A stretch of 64,000 nt of DNA. Origin: Janthinobacterium rivuli. GTDB taxonomy: Bacteria; Pseudomonadota; Gammaproteobacteria; Burkholderiales; Burkholderiaceae_D. This document shows, piece after piece, positions 26,405 to 36,771 of this stretch; position 1 is the stretch's first letter; every line of letters begins with the position of its first letter. Location: contig NZ_WFLJ01000014.1 in the NCBI RefSeq assembly GCF_009208735.1, positions 1-64,000 of the forward strand. The letters run 5' to 3'. Position numbers and translations under genes: made by a program. Under the pieces are notes generated by a model. The model did not search any database. It saw only the letters and a program-made list of their open reading frames with translations, and was not told the DNA's origin.

Positions 26405-27055
26405 GATTTTTCCTCGTCTGGTGAATGTAGAAAATAATGCCGATACGAACTTAAGGCTGGCTTAGAGTGTTCAAATAAACGTCTGTCCATCGGATTCAGC
26501 CCTCCCTCCTTATCGCACTGCCTGTACAGGACTCGCACAGCCACGCCCAGCCAACGTACGCAACCTGCCGCGTGAGTAAACGCACGTGCAACCCACTGAA
26601 ATGAATTGCATATAAGGCAATATACTAGCCCAAACACGCGGCATCTGCGCCTCGCGCAAACTTCCTGATTGTTAAATATCAATCAAGCTGCTGGTTGGCT
26701 TGGCAACGATGCTATTTCAACACATTAGGACGCCAGCGGGCGCGCACAAGGCTTTGCAGCAACTTGTTACAAATCAATGGTGTCGCAGGGCAATAAATGC
26801 TTTTGAGCATCGCGACACATGACGGCATAGTCACGCGGCAACCTTGTCGGCAAGGTAAGCACAACATGGCCCGCCCCGGCGATTTACGCTAAACTATGGC
26901 CTGAACTGGCAGCGAGCCTGCCAGCGGGAAGCCCGAGGCGCCCGGTCGGTCCTCCACCGCCTCCCATCCGAGCGGCGCATAGCGCGAGCCCCCTGCCCGG
27001 CTTATTTTCCGCCACACTTATTTGCTGCCACATTTACCGATAAGCATCCGACTCC
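26405..27055. other. 650 bp without a convincing gene
   Basis: Left part is A/T-rich and should hold the promoter of the minus-strand small regulator. Right part is G/C-rich and ends at miaB. A hairpin CTGGCAG-CGAGC-CTGCCAG lies at 26906-26924. No tRNA-like fold or start codon with ribosome binding site was seen; one minus-strand frame (26386-26682) is cysteine-rich and implausible. The stretch just before miaB probably holds its promoter and leader. Confidence 0.4.
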
Positions 27056-28423
27056 ATGCAGAAAAAAGTATTCATTAAAACCTTCGGCTGCCAGATGAAC
27101 GAGTACGACTCGGACAAGATGGCCGACGTGCTGGGCGCTTCCGATGGCCTGGTGCGCACCGACACGCCGGAAGATGCCGATGTGATCCTGCTCAACACCT
27201 GCTCCGTGCGCGAAAAGGCGCAGGAAAAAGTGTTTTCCGACCTGGGCCGTCTGCGCGAGCTGAAACTGGCCAAGCCGCACCTGTTGATCGGCGTGGGCGG
27301 CTGCGTGGCGTCGCAGGAAGGCGACGCCATCGTCAAGCGCGCGCCGTATGTCGACATGGTCTTCGGCCCGCAAACCCTGCACCGCCTGCCGCAGATGATC
27401 GAACTGCGCCGCGCCAGCGGCGATGCGCAAGTGGACATCAGCTTCCCGGAAATCGAAAAGTTCGACCACATGCCGCCGGCCAAGGTGGACGGCGCCTCGG
27501 CGTTTGTTTCCATCATGGAAGGCTGCAGCAAATATTGCAGCTACTGCGTCGTGCCCTACACGCGGGGCGAGGAAGTCTCGCGCCGCTTCGAGGACGTGCT
27601 GACGGAAGTGGCGGGCCTGGCCGCCCAGGGCGTCAAGGAAATCACCCTGCTGGGCCAGAACGTGAACGCCTACCGGGGCGCCATGGAAGGCGGCGACATC
27701 GCCGACTTCGCCCTACTGCTCGAATACGTGGCCGACATTCCCGGTATCGCGCGCATGCGCTTCGTCACCAGCCACCCGAAGGAATTCACGCAGCGCCTGA
27801 TCGATGCCTACGCGAAGATCCCGCAACTGGTCGACCATTTGTATCTGCCGGCGCAGCACGGTTCCGACAAGATCCTCGGCGCCATGAAGCGCGGCTACAC
27901 GGGCCTCGAATACAAGTCCATCATCCGCCGCATCCGCGCCGTGCGCCCGAACATGGCGATTTCCTCCGACTTCATCGTGGGATTTCCTGGCGAGACGCAG
28001 GCCGATTTCGACGCGATGATGAAACTGATCGCCGACGTCGGCTTCGACAACAGCTACAGCTTCATCTTCAGCAAGCGCCCCGGCACGCCGGCCGCCAACC
28101 TGGAAGACGAGACGCCGCATGAGGTCAAGCTGGCGCGGCTGCAGCAACTGCAGGCGGCCATCGACGCCAACACGCGCAAATACAGCCTGGCCATGGTGGG
28201 CACGGTGCAAACCATCCTCGTCGAAGGCCGCTCGAAGAAGGACACCAATGACAGCGAACTGCAAGGCCGCACGGAAAACAACCGCGTGGTCAATTTCGAC
28301 GCCGGCGCGGATGCGCTGCAGCTGGTCGGCCAGCTGGTCGACGTGCGCATCACCGAAAGCCATTCCTACACCCTGCGCGGCGAACTCGTCGCCAGCGCAC
28401 CCGCATTGAAAAGAGCCAGTTGA
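27056..28423 (+). CDS. miaB: MiaB, tRNA-2-methylthio-N6-dimethylallyladenosine synthase
   Basis: Radical-SAM methylthiotransferase that adds a methylthio group to i6A37 of tRNAs reading UNN codons. 455 residues: N-terminal UPF0004 domain with cluster cysteines C12, C49 and C83; radical-SAM motif C157, C161 and C164 ([10 protein letters not shown]); C-terminal TRAM domain at about 380-445. All six cysteines are present, so both [4Fe-4S] clusters can form. First gene of the miaB-phoH-ybeY group; its stop overlaps the phoH start. Confidence 0.96.
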   Translation: MQKKVFIKTFGCQMNEYDSDKMADVLGASDGLVRTDTPEDADVILLNTCSVREKAQEKVFSDLGRLRELKLAKPHLLIGVGGCVASQEGDAIVKRAPYVDMVFGPQTLHRLPQMIELRRASGDAQVDISFPEIEKFDHMPPAKVDGASAFVSIMEGCSKYCSYCVVPYTRGEEVSRRFEDVLTEVAGLAAQGVKEITLLGQNVNAYRGAMEGGDIADFALLLEYVADIPGIARMRFVTSHPKEFTQRLIDAYAKIPQLVDHLYLPAQHGSDKILGAMKRGYTGLEYKSIIRRIRAVRPNMAISSDFIVGFPGETQADFDAMMKLIADVGFDNSYSFIFSKRPGTPAANLEDETPHEVKLARLQQLQAAIDANTRKYSLAMVGTVQTILVEGRSKKDTNDSELQGRTENNRVVNFDAGADALQLVGQLVDVRITESHSYTLRGELVASAPALKRAS

Positions 28424-29484
28424 AAACCAAAGCCCCGATACAGCCGCATTACTTCATTCCCGAGCCGCTGGACAACACGCGCCTGGCGCACCTGTGCGGC
28501 CCGCTCGATGAAAACCTGCGCCAGATTTCCGCCGCCCTCGACGTGACGATCTTCCGCCGCGGCGAGAAATTCATCGTCGGCGGCAGCAATGCCGAGCGCG
28601 CCGTGGAAATCCTCGAACAGTTCTACGCCATCGCCAACAAGGTCGTGCCGCTGGAAGAAGTGCAGCTGGCCCTGGTGGAACAGCGCGCGGGCCTGTCCGC
28701 CGCCTCGGAACACCACGCCAACGCGCCCGTCAGCACTTTCGTCGAACCGGACATCGCCAGCCCCGTGCTGAAAACACGGCGCGCCGACCTGCGCGGGCGC
28801 ACCCCGCACCAGATCGCCTACCTGCGCGACATCCTCGAACACGACATCAGCTTCGGCGTCGGTCCGGCCGGCACGGGTAAAACCTACCTGGCCGTCGCCT
28901 GCGCCGTCGACGCGCTCGAACGCGACGCCGTCAAGCGCATCATCCTGACGCGCCCGGCCGTCGAAGCGGGCGAACGCCTGGGCTTCCTGCCGGGCGATCT
29001 GGCGCAAAAGGTCGACCCGTATCTGCGTCCCCTGTACGATGCGCTGTACGATTTGCTGGGCTTTGACCGCACGCAAAAACTGTTTGAAAAACAGGTGATC
29101 GAGATCGCCCCGCTGGCCTACATGCGCGGACGCACCCTGAACCACGCCTTCGTCATTCTCGACGAGGCGCAAAACACCACCGTCGAACAGATGAAGATGT
29201 TTTTGACGCGCATCGGCTTCGGCAGCAAGGCCGTGGTGACGGGCGACGTGACGCAAGTCGACCTGCACAAGAGCCAGACGAGCGGCCTGATCGACGCCGT
29301 GCACGTATTGAAGGACGTGCGCGGCATCGGCTTCACGCAATTTAACAGCACCGACGTGGTGCGCCATCCGCTCGTCGCGCGCATCGTCGACGCCTATGAA
29401 ACGGCGCAGGCGGCCAACGCCGACGCCGCCCAGTTACTCCCCTTGTTGAAACCAGCTGCCGCCAAACATGTCCGAAAAAAATAA
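28420..29484 (+). CDS. phoH: PhoH-family ATPase
   Basis: Cytoplasmic P-loop ATPase, 354 residues; the family couples to the endoribonuclease YbeY and is linked to RNA processing and phosphate stress. Walker A GPAGTGKT at 148-155 and Walker B ILDEA at 246-250 are intact, with [17 protein letters not shown] and [10 protein letters not shown] typical of PhoH. The start is a TTG overlapping the miaB stop (TTGA); no earlier ATG is in frame, and the N-terminal KH-like part would be lost with a later start. It overlaps ybeY by 17 bp. Confidence 0.92.
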   Translation: MKTKAPIQPHYFIPEPLDNTRLAHLCGPLDENLRQISAALDVTIFRRGEKFIVGGSNAERAVEILEQFYAIANKVVPLEEVQLALVEQRAGLSAASEHHANAPVSTFVEPDIASPVLKTRRADLRGRTPHQIAYLRDILEHDISFGVGPAGTGKTYLAVACAVDALERDAVKRIILTRPAVEAGERLGFLPGDLAQKVDPYLRPLYDALYDLLGFDRTQKLFEKQVIEIAPLAYMRGRTLNHAFVILDEAQNTTVEQMKMFLTRIGFGSKAVVTGDVTQVDLHKSQTSGLIDAVHVLKDVRGIGFTQFNSTDVVRHPLVARIVDAYETAQAANADAAQLLPLLKPAAAKHVRKK

Positions 29485-29932
29485 ACTGTCCCTGTCCGTG
29501 CAATACCCGGACGCCCGCCTGGCAACCCTGATCACGCGCCCGAAAGTGCGCCGCTGGGTCAAGGCGGCCCTGTTCGCCCCCGCCGAATTCACCATCCGTT
29601 TCGTCGATGCCGAGGAAGGCCGCAGCCTGAACCGCGATTACCGCGAAAAGGACTACGCCACCAACGTGCTGACGTTCGCCTACAACGAAGGCGAAGAATT
29701 GAATGACGACGAGCCGACGCGGGCCGACATCATCCTGTGCACCGACGTGCTGGAAAAGGAGGCGCAAGAGCAAAAGAAGAGCGTGGAAGAGCACACGGCC
29801 CATCTGATCGTGCACGGCGTGCTGCATGCGCAGGGCTACGACCACATGGATGACGAGGAAGCGGCCGAAATGGAGGGCCTGGAAACGGCAATCCTCGCAA
29901 GACTCGGCATCACCGACCCGTACAAGGAGTAA
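29468..29932 (+). CDS. ybeY: YbeY, rRNA maturation endoribonuclease
   Basis: Zinc-dependent endoribonuclease needed for 16S rRNA 3'-end maturation and ribosome quality control. 154 residues with the signature [11 protein letters not shown], supplying zinc ligands H116, H120 and H126, and [11 protein letters not shown] before it. It overlaps the end of phoH by 17 bp and is followed 4 bp later by the DUF4259 gene. Length and motif are standard. Confidence 0.95.
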   Translation: MSEKNKLSLSVQYPDARLATLITRPKVRRWVKAALFAPAEFTIRFVDAEEGRSLNRDYREKDYATNVLTFAYNEGEELNDDEPTRADIILCTDVLEKEAQEQKKSVEEHTAHLIVHGVLHAQGYDHMDDEEAAEMEGLETAILARLGITDPYKE

Positions 29933-29936
29933 GACC

Positions 29937-30359
29937 ATGGGAACCTGGGCCACTGACGCCTTCGGCAACGACTACGCCATGGATTGGGCGCAGGATTTGC
30001 ACGAATATAAAACCCTGGAACTGGTCGAGACAACGCTCGACAACGTCATCGACAGCCAGGAAGCGGAACTCGAGGCGCCGTTCGCCGCCGAGGCCCTGGC
30101 CGCGCTGGAAGTGATCGCCCGCCTGCTGGGCAAGCCGGGCGAGGAAGACCCGGCCACGGCGGAAGTGGACAAGTGGGTGGCCGCCTGCAAGAAGAAGGTG
30201 ACGCCGCCGCTGCTGGACAAGGCACGCCTGGCCTTCGACAAGATCGGCGCGGAAGCGTCGGAACTGCGCCAGCTGTGGCAGGACAGCGAGCATTACGCCG
30301 ACTGGCAGGCCGACGTGGCGGCCTTGCGCAGCCGCGTGCTGGGCGCGGACGCCGCGTAA
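29937..30359 (+). CDS. DUF4259 domain protein
   Basis: 140-residue soluble protein. The start MGTWATDAFGNDYAMDW is the family signature (MGTWGTG-FxNDxAxDW) of DUF4259, unknown function. The rest is helical. GGAG lies about 11 nt before the ATG. It sits between ybeY and corC, which are usually adjacent, and is followed by a strong hairpin. No catalytic motif is visible. Confidence 0.85.
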   Translation: MGTWATDAFGNDYAMDWAQDLHEYKTLELVETTLDNVIDSQEAELEAPFAAEALAALEVIARLLGKPGEEDPATAEVDKWVAACKKKVTPPLLDKARLAFDKIGAEASELRQLWQDSEHYADWQADVAALRSRVLGADAA

Positions 30360-30400
30360 AACATCGGGCAACGGCGCACTTCAACGTATTAAATTTGCAT

Positions 30401-30437
30401 CAAAAGCGGGGAAATCCGGTATTCCCCCACTTTTGGT
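30401..30437. terminator. Strong hairpin between DUF4259 and corC
   Basis: Arms CAAAAGCGGGGAAAT (30401-30415) and ATTCCCCCACTTTTG (30421-30435) pair over 15 positions with two imperfect pairs, loop CCGGT. Only a short T-run follows, so termination may be partial. It splits the miaB-phoH-ybeY-DUF4259 unit from corC-lnt. Confidence 0.65.
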
Positions 30438-30476
30438 GTATCCTATATCCCTTCGCAACAACGGCTCACGCCTCCT

Positions 30477-31355
30477 ATGCCCGAGCACCCTAGTGGCGTC
30501 AGAACTGACGTCAAGCCCCACCGGTCACTGTTTGAACGCCTGACCGCACTCATTTCCCCCGAGCCAGAGAACCGTGCAGAATTGCTCGAAGTTCTACACG
30601 ATGCGCATGAACGCAAACTGATCGACGCCGACGCCCTGTCGATGATCGAAGGTGTGTTCCAGGTATCGGATCTCTGCGCGCGCGACATCATGATCCCCCG
30701 TTCGCAAATGGATGTCATCGACATCAGCAAGCCGATCGAGGAATGGATGCCGGAAGTCCTGTCCACCGCCCACTCGCGCTTCCCCGCGATCGAAGGCGAG
30801 CGCGACAAGGTCATCGGCATCCTGCTGGCGAAAGACTTGCTGCGTTATTACGCAGAAGAAACTTTCGACGTGCGTGACATGCTGCGCCCCGCCATCTTCA
30901 TCCCCGAATCGAAACGCCTGAATGTGCTGCTGCGCGATTTCCGCGCCAACCACAATCACATGGCCATCGTCGTCGATGAATACAGCGGCGTCGCCGGCCT
31001 GATCACCATCGAAGACGTGCTGGAACAGATCGTCGGCGATATCGAGGACGAATACGACTTCGACGAAGCCGAGGACAATATCCTCTCGCTCAAGGAAGGC
31101 CAGTTCGGCCCCCGCTGGCGCGTCAAGGCGCTGACCGAGATCGAACAGTTCAACGAAGAAGTGGGCAGCCACCTGGTGGACGACGACGTCGACACCATCG
31201 GCGGCCTCGTCTCGAAGTACCTGGGCCGCATGGCGCACAAGGGCGACATTTTCGATCTGGGCAATCTGCGCTTCGAGGTGCTGCGCGCCGATGCGCGCCA
31301 GGTGCACGTGCTGCTCGTCGAGCGCCTGCCCAACGTGCCGGAACTGGAACTCTGA
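30477..31355 (+). CDS. corC: CorC/HlyC family CBS-domain protein
   Basis: Soluble CBS-pair protein linked to magnesium/cobalt efflux; members next to lnt are called CorC or YbeX and are tied to ribosome and membrane homeostasis. 292 residues: MIPRSQMDVIDI begins the first CBS motif at about 70, MAIVVDEYSGVAGLITIEDVLEQIVGDI closes the second, and the C-terminal CorC_HlyC domain follows. No membrane helix. The ATG at 30477 is in frame with no nearby alternative of better fit. Followed 16 bp later by lnt. Confidence 0.92.
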   Translation: MPEHPSGVRTDVKPHRSLFERLTALISPEPENRAELLEVLHDAHERKLIDADALSMIEGVFQVSDLCARDIMIPRSQMDVIDISKPIEEWMPEVLSTAHSRFPAIEGERDKVIGILLAKDLLRYYAEETFDVRDMLRPAIFIPESKRLNVLLRDFRANHNHMAIVVDEYSGVAGLITIEDVLEQIVGDIEDEYDFDEAEDNILSLKEGQFGPRWRVKALTEIEQFNEEVGSHLVDDDVDTIGGLVSKYLGRMAHKGDIFDLGNLRFEVLRADARQVHVLLVERLPNVPELEL

Positions 31356-31371
31356 CATGCGCGTGCTGTAG

Positions 31372-32961
31372 ATGCGTTTCAGACGCGCCGACCCCAACGC
31401 CCCCGCCAAACCGCCCCGCAGCACGTGGGCGCGCATGCTGACTGCCGCCATCGCCGGCGCCGTCGCGGTGCTGGCGTTCGCCCCTTTCGGCTACTGGCCG
31501 CTGCAAATCCTCAGCCTGGGCGTGCTGTTCTACCAGGTGCTGCGCGCAGCGAACGTCAAGGCCGGCGCGCTGATCGGGTGGGCCTACGGCTTCGGCTGGT
31601 GCGCGGCCGGCACGCACTGGCTGTACATCTCGATGCACCGCTATGGCGACATGGTCGCACCGATCGCCGCCATCGCCGTGGCCCTGCTGGCCCTCCTGAT
31701 GGCCATCTACGTGGCCCTGGCCATGGGCGCGGCCGCCTGGCTGCGCCAGCGCTGGGTACTTTCGCTGCCCGCCATGACCCTGCTGGTGCTGCCCGCGACC
31801 TGGACCCTGTTCGAATGGACGCGCGGCTGGCTGTTTACGGGTTTCCCGTGGCTGGCCACCGGCTACGCCCACAATGCCAGCCCGCTGGGCGGCTTCGCCC
31901 CCATCGTCGGTTCGTACGGCCTGGGCTGGCTGGCGGCGCTGTCGGCCGGCGCCCTGCTGCTGCTAGTCCACCCCCTGCACCGCACGCGCTGGAGCGCGCT
32001 GGGCGGCGTCATCGCACTGTACGCCGCCGGCTTCGGCCTGCAGTACGTGAACTGGACGCATCCGGTCGGGCGCCCGATCACGGTGCGCCTGTTGCAGGGC
32101 AATGTGCCGCAGCAGCAGAAATTCGACCCTGGCTTCGTGCTCGGCGCCCTGCAGATGTACCAGGGCGCCATCACCAGCGCGCCGGCCGACCTGATCGCCA
32201 CGCCGGAAACGGCCGTCACCGTGCTGCCGCACCAGCTGCCGCCCGGCTATCTGGATAGCCTGGCGACGTATGCGCAGCAGACGGGCAGCACGATCCTGGT
32301 CGGCATGCCCGTGCTCGACGAACAGCAGCGCTTCTACAATGCGGCGCTGGGGATCACGCCCAACGGCGCGCCGGGACCGTACTACCAGTACCGCAAGCAC
32401 CACCTGGTGCCGTTCGGCGAATTCGTGCCGCCCGGCCTGCACTGGTTTGTCGCCATGATGGCCATCCCGCTGGGCGACATGGGCCGCGGCGCCGAGGTGC
32501 AGGCGCCCTTGCCCGTGCGCGACCAGCTGGTGCTGCCGAATATCTGCTACGAAGATCTGTTTGGCGAGGAAATCGCCGGCCAGCTGGCCAGCGCCCACCG
32601 CGGCGGCAAGCAATCGGCCTCCGTGCTGCTCAATATCTCGAACCTGGCCTGGTTTGGCGATTCGATCGCCATCCCGCAGCATCTGCAGATTTCGCAGATG
32701 CGCAGCCTGGAAACGGGACGCCCCATGCTGCGCTCGACGAACACGGGCGCCACCGCCGTCATCGACGGCAAGGGCGTCGTGCGAAGCCTGCTGCCGCCGG
32801 AACAGCAAGCCACGCTGGCGGCCAAGGTGCAGGGCATGGGCGGCATGACGCCATACATTCTCTATGGCAATAAACTGGTGCTGGCCCTGGCCGCGCTGGC
32901 CCTGCTGACGGCCTTCCTGCTGTCGCGCGCCGCCCGCCGTGGCCGCGCGGCACAGCAATAA
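31372..32961 (+). CDS. lnt: Lnt, apolipoprotein N-acyltransferase
   Basis: Inner-membrane enzyme that adds the third acyl chain to lipoproteins. 529 residues: about six N-terminal membrane helices, then a nitrilase-like periplasmic domain with the catalytic triad E279 (ATPETA), K342 (QYRKHHLVPFGE) and C392 (NICYEDLFG), and a final C-terminal helix. All three catalytic residues are present. It follows corC by 16 bp and precedes glyQ. Confidence 0.96.
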   Translation: MRFRRADPNAPAKPPRSTWARMLTAAIAGAVAVLAFAPFGYWPLQILSLGVLFYQVLRAANVKAGALIGWAYGFGWCAAGTHWLYISMHRYGDMVAPIAAIAVALLALLMAIYVALAMGAAAWLRQRWVLSLPAMTLLVLPATWTLFEWTRGWLFTGFPWLATGYAHNASPLGGFAPIVGSYGLGWLAALSAGALLLLVHPLHRTRWSALGGVIALYAAGFGLQYVNWTHPVGRPITVRLLQGNVPQQQKFDPGFVLGALQMYQGAITSAPADLIATPETAVTVLPHQLPPGYLDSLATYAQQTGSTILVGMPVLDEQQRFYNAALGITPNGAPGPYYQYRKHHLVPFGEFVPPGLHWFVAMMAIPLGDMGRGAEVQAPLPVRDQLVLPNICYEDLFGEEIAGQLASAHRGGKQSASVLLNISNLAWFGDSIAIPQHLQISQMRSLETGRPMLRSTNTGATAVIDGKGVVRSLLPPEQQATLAAKVQGMGGMTPYILYGNKLVLALAALALLTAFLLSRAARRGRAAQQ

Positions 32962-33108
32962 GCGGCCGATATTGCCCGAAGAGTCACAGTGGGCCCCTAA
33001 AAACCGCTAAAATTAGCAAAACTCCGGCCCGGACGCGCTTCCAAGCATGCGCCCGGGCTTCAAGCAAACCTTAACAAAGCGCAGCCTCGCGCGCGGCGAA
33101 CTCATACG

Positions 33109-34026
33109 ATGCTCACATTTCAACAAATTATCCTGACCTTGCAAACCTATTGGGACAAGCAAGGATGCGCCCTGCTCCAGCCTTACGACATGGAAGTCGG
33201 CGCCGGTACCTTCCACACCGGTACCTTCCTGCGCGCGATCGGCCCGGAACCTTGGCGCGCCGCGTATGTGCAGCCATCGCGCCGCCCGAAAGATGGCCGC
33301 TATGGCGAAAACCCGAACCGCATGCAGCACTACTACCAGTATCAGGTGGTCTTGAAGCCGGCGCCGGAAAACATCCTCGACCTGTATCTGGGTTCGCTGG
33401 CCGCGCTGGGCCTGGACTTGAAGCAGAATGACGTGCGCTTCGTCGAAGACGACTGGGAAAGCCCGACCCTGGGCGCCTGGGGCCTGGGCTGGGAAGTCTG
33501 GCTGAACGGCATGGAAGTGACCCAATTTACCTACTTCCAGCAAGTCGGCGGCCTCGATTGCAAGCCCGTGCTGGGCGAAATCACCTACGGCATCGAACGC
33601 CTGGCCATGTATCTGCAAGGCGTGGAGAACGTGTATGACCTGGTGTGGACGGAGTGGGAAGAAAACGGGATTACCAAGAAGCTGACCTACGGCGACGTCT
33701 TCCACCAGAACGAGGTGGAGCAATCGACCTACAACTTCGAGCACGCGAACACGGACCTGCTGTTCGAACAGTTCGGCAACTACGAAGCGGAAGCGAAGCG
33801 CCTGATCGAGCTGCAACTGACCCTGCCCGCCTACGAGAAGATCATGAAGGCCTCGCACAGCTTCAACATGCTCGATGCGCGCGGCGCCATCTCGGTGACG
33901 GAACGCGCCGCCTACATCGGCCGCGTGCGCACCCTGTCGCGCCTGGTGGCGCAAGCGTATTACGACTCGCGCGAGCGCCTCGGTTTCCCGATGCTGCCCG
34001 CCGCAGACCAACCCGCCGCCGCTTGA
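33109..34026 (+). CDS. glyQ: GlyQ, glycyl-tRNA synthetase alpha subunit
   Basis: Catalytic subunit of the bacterial alpha2beta2 glycyl-tRNA synthetase. 305 residues. [49 protein letters not shown] is the class II active-site start (only parts quoted in other databases differ slightly). [23 protein letters not shown] and [13 protein letters not shown] are highly conserved. Paired with glyS 40 bp downstream. The preceding 147 bp contain no gene. Confidence 0.97.
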   Translation: MLTFQQIILTLQTYWDKQGCALLQPYDMEVGAGTFHTGTFLRAIGPEPWRAAYVQPSRRPKDGRYGENPNRMQHYYQYQVVLKPAPENILDLYLGSLAALGLDLKQNDVRFVEDDWESPTLGAWGLGWEVWLNGMEVTQFTYFQQVGGLDCKPVLGEITYGIERLAMYLQGVENVYDLVWTEWEENGITKKLTYGDVFHQNEVEQSTYNFEHANTDLLFEQFGNYEAEAKRLIELQLTLPAYEKIMKASHSFNMLDARGAISVTERAAYIGRVRTLSRLVAQAYYDSRERLGFPMLPAADQPAAA

Positions 34027-34065
34027 TCGCCTAGCTCATACACCGCCGTACCAGACAAGAACACC

Positions 34066-36168
34066 ATGAACCAAACACTGCTCATCGAACTGCTGACCGA
34101 AGAACTGCCGCCGAAAGCGCTGGCCAAACTGGGCGCCGCCTTCACGGCCGGCATCGTCAACGGCCTGAAAGCGCGCGACTTCCTCGAAGCCGACAGCGTC
34201 GCCACCAGCTACGCCTCGCCGCGCCGCCTGGCCGTTTCCATCACCAACGTGCGCGAAGTCTCGCCCGACAAATCCATCCGCGAAAAAGTCCTGCCCGTCT
34301 CCGTGGCGCTGGACGCGAACGGCAACGGCACGCCGCCGCTGGCCAAGAAACTGGCCGCGCTGGGCTTCCCCGACCTGACGGTGGCCGAGCTGGAACGCGC
34401 CGCCGACGGCAAGGCCGAAAGCTTCTTCTACACCTACACGGCGCCCGGCAGCCAGCTCGCCACGGGCGCGCAAGCTGCCCTGGCCGAATCGGCCACCAAG
34501 CTGCCGATTCCAAAGCTGATGAGCTATCAGCGCCCGGACGGCAGCACCGTGCAATTCGTGCGCCCGGCCCACAGCCTGATCGCCCTGCACGGCATCAATA
34601 TCCTGCCATTGACCTTGCTGGGTTTGACGGCCGGCCGCACCACCCTGGGCCACCGCTTCCTCACCGATGGCGAACCGATCACCATCGCGCACGCGGAAAA
34701 CTATGCGCCGTCCCTGATCCTCAACGCCAGCGTCATCGCCAGCAACGAGGAACGCAAGGAACGCATCCGCGCCCAGCTGCTGGAAAAAGCCGGCGCCGAC
34801 CAGGTGCTGATGCCCGAAGCGCTGCTCGATGAAGTGACGGCCCTGGTCGAATGGCCGGTCGTGTATGAATGCCACTTCGAGGAAGAATTCCTGGCCGTGC
34901 CGCAGGAATGCCTGATCCTCACCATGCAGACGAACCAGAAATACTTCGCCCTGACCGACAGCGACGGCAAGCTGCGCTCGCGCTTCCTGATCGTCTCGAA
35001 CATCGAGACGGACACGCCCGAGCACATCATCGGCGGCAACGAGCGCGTCGTGCGCCCGCGCCTGTCGGACGCCAAGTTCTTCTTCGAGCAAGACAAGAAG
35101 AAGACTCTGGCATCGCGCCTGCCGCTGCTGGCCAACGTCGTCTACCACAACAAGCTGGGCACGCAGGCGGCACGCACAGAAAGAGTAAAAGCATTAGCCG
35201 GCGCCATCGCCGCAAAATTGGGTGGCGACGTGGCCCTGGCCGAACGTGGCGCCCTGCTGGCCAAGGCCGATTTGCTGACCGACATGGTGGGCGAATTCCC
35301 CGAGCTGCAAGGCATCATGGGCACGTACTACGCGCGCCATGACGGCGAAGCCGAGGAAGTGGCGCTGGCCGCCTCCGAACACTACCAGCCGCGCTTTGCC
35401 GGCGACGCCCTGCCGTCGACCGCCACCGGCACCGCCGTGGCCCTGGCCGACAAGCTCGAAACCCTGGTCGGCATCTGGTCCATCGGCCTGGCGCCGACGG
35501 GCGACAAGGATCCGTTCGCGCTGCGTCGCCACGCGCTGGGCGTGCTGCGCATGCTGCTGGAAAAGCGCCTGCCTTTGTCGATCCAGGGCTTGCTGGCCGA
35601 TGCGGCCGCGCAGTTCGCAGCCATTCCCGGCTTCAAGGACCCTGTGGCGGACGTCACCACCTTCATGCTGGACCGCCTGCGCGGCATCCTGCGCGAGCGC
35701 GGCTTCTCGCCGAATGAAATCGAAGCCGTCGTGGCGCAAAACCCGGACCGCCTGGACGACATCGTGCAGCGCCTGGAAGCCGTGCAGGCGTTTGCCGCCC
35801 TGCCGGAAAGCGCCTCGCTGGCCGCCGCCAACAAGCGCATCACGAACATCCTGAAAAAGAACGAGGAAGCCGTGAGCCTGGTCGCCGCCGGCGGCGTCAA
35901 CGTGGCGCTGCTGCAGGACGAAGCGGAGAAAAAACTCGCCGCCGCCGTCTCGCGCGTGCAGCCGGAAGTCGACGCGGCCTTCGCCAAGGGCGACTTCACC
36001 AGCACCCTGCAAACGCTGGCGCAGCTGCGCGACGACGTCGATGGCTTCTTCAATGACGTGATGGTGATGGCCGAGGATGTCGCCCTGCGCAACAACCGCC
36101 TGGCCTTGCTGTCGTCCCTGCACGGCATGATGAACCGCGTGGCCGACATTTCCAAGCTGGCGGCATAA
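34066..36168 (+). CDS. glyS: GlyS, glycyl-tRNA synthetase beta subunit
   Basis: tRNA-binding subunit of glycyl-tRNA synthetase, 700 residues. [15 protein letters not shown] begins the family; [22 protein letters not shown] and [24 protein letters not shown] are hallmarks, and a DALR-like anticodon-binding region closes the chain. It follows glyQ and its stop shares one base with the gmhB start (TAATG). Confidence 0.97.
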   Translation: MNQTLLIELLTEELPPKALAKLGAAFTAGIVNGLKARDFLEADSVATSYASPRRLAVSITNVREVSPDKSIREKVLPVSVALDANGNGTPPLAKKLAALGFPDLTVAELERAADGKAESFFYTYTAPGSQLATGAQAALAESATKLPIPKLMSYQRPDGSTVQFVRPAHSLIALHGINILPLTLLGLTAGRTTLGHRFLTDGEPITIAHAENYAPSLILNASVIASNEERKERIRAQLLEKAGADQVLMPEALLDEVTALVEWPVVYECHFEEEFLAVPQECLILTMQTNQKYFALTDSDGKLRSRFLIVSNIETDTPEHIIGGNERVVRPRLSDAKFFFEQDKKKTLASRLPLLANVVYHNKLGTQAARTERVKALAGAIAAKLGGDVALAERGALLAKADLLTDMVGEFPELQGIMGTYYARHDGEAEEVALAASEHYQPRFAGDALPSTATGTAVALADKLETLVGIWSIGLAPTGDKDPFALRRHALGVLRMLLEKRLPLSIQGLLADAAAQFAAIPGFKDPVADVTTFMLDRLRGILRERGFSPNEIEAVVAQNPDRLDDIVQRLEAVQAFAALPESASLAAANKRITNILKKNEEAVSLVAAGGVNVALLQDEAEKKLAAAVSRVQPEVDAAFAKGDFTSTLQTLAQLRDDVDGFFNDVMVMAEDVALRNNRLALLSSLHGMMNRVADISKLAA

Positions 36169-36755
36169 TGGGTACGCCGGCGCTGAAACTGATTATTCTC
36201 GACCGCGATGGCGTCATTAATCATGACTCGCCGGACTTCATCAAGTCGCCTGCCGAATGGCTGCCGATACCCGGTTCGCTCGAAGCGATCGCCCGCCTGA
36301 ACCAGGCCGGCTATCGCGTCGTCATCGCCTCGAACCAGTCGGGCATCGCGCGCGAATATTTCGACATGACGGTGTTGAACGCGATCCACCAGAAGATGCA
36401 CACCCTGGCGCAGCAGGTAGGCGCCGATATCGACGCCATCTTCTTTTGCCCGCACGCGGGCGCGGACAACTGCGACTGCCGCAAGCCCAAGCCCGGCATG
36501 TTCCATGAGATTTCGCAGCGCTACAACACCAGCCTGAAAGGCGTGCCCACGGTCGGCGATTCGCTGCGCGACCTGCAGGCAGGCTTCATCAGCGGCTGCG
36601 TGCCCTACCTGGTCTTGACGGGCAAGGGCGAAAAAACCAACGAGACGGGTGGCCTGCCGCCTGGCACGCAGGTCTTCCCCGACCTGGCCGCCGTCGTCAG
36701 CCACCTGCTCAAGGCGCCCGCGGCACCTGCGCCCACCGTGGCATTGAGTATCTAA
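36168..36755 (+). CDS. gmhB: GmhB, D,D-heptose 1,7-bisphosphate phosphatase
   Basis: HAD-family phosphatase making D-glycero-D-manno-heptose 1-phosphate for LPS inner core. 195 residues: LDRDGVIN with D12 and D14 (nucleophile and acid), IASNQSGI, and the zinc loop C94, H96, C102 and C104 (CPH...CDCRKPKPG) that marks GmhB. The ATG overlaps the glyS stop by one base. It precedes plsC; other heptose genes are not adjacent, but waaC lies about 3 kb away. Confidence 0.92.
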   Translation: MGTPALKLIILDRDGVINHDSPDFIKSPAEWLPIPGSLEAIARLNQAGYRVVIASNQSGIAREYFDMTVLNAIHQKMHTLAQQVGADIDAIFFCPHAGADNCDCRKPKPGMFHEISQRYNTSLKGVPTVGDSLRDLQAGFISGCVPYLVLTGKGEKTNETGGLPPGTQVFPDLAAVVSHLLKAPAAPAPTVALSI

Positions 36756-36771
36756 TCTTCGGAGAACCGCA

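Noticed and set aside
26386-26682. A 98-codon minus-strand frame upstream of the small helix-turn-helix gene
   Set aside because: Cysteine-rich, no ribosome binding site, overlaps the start of the better-supported gene.
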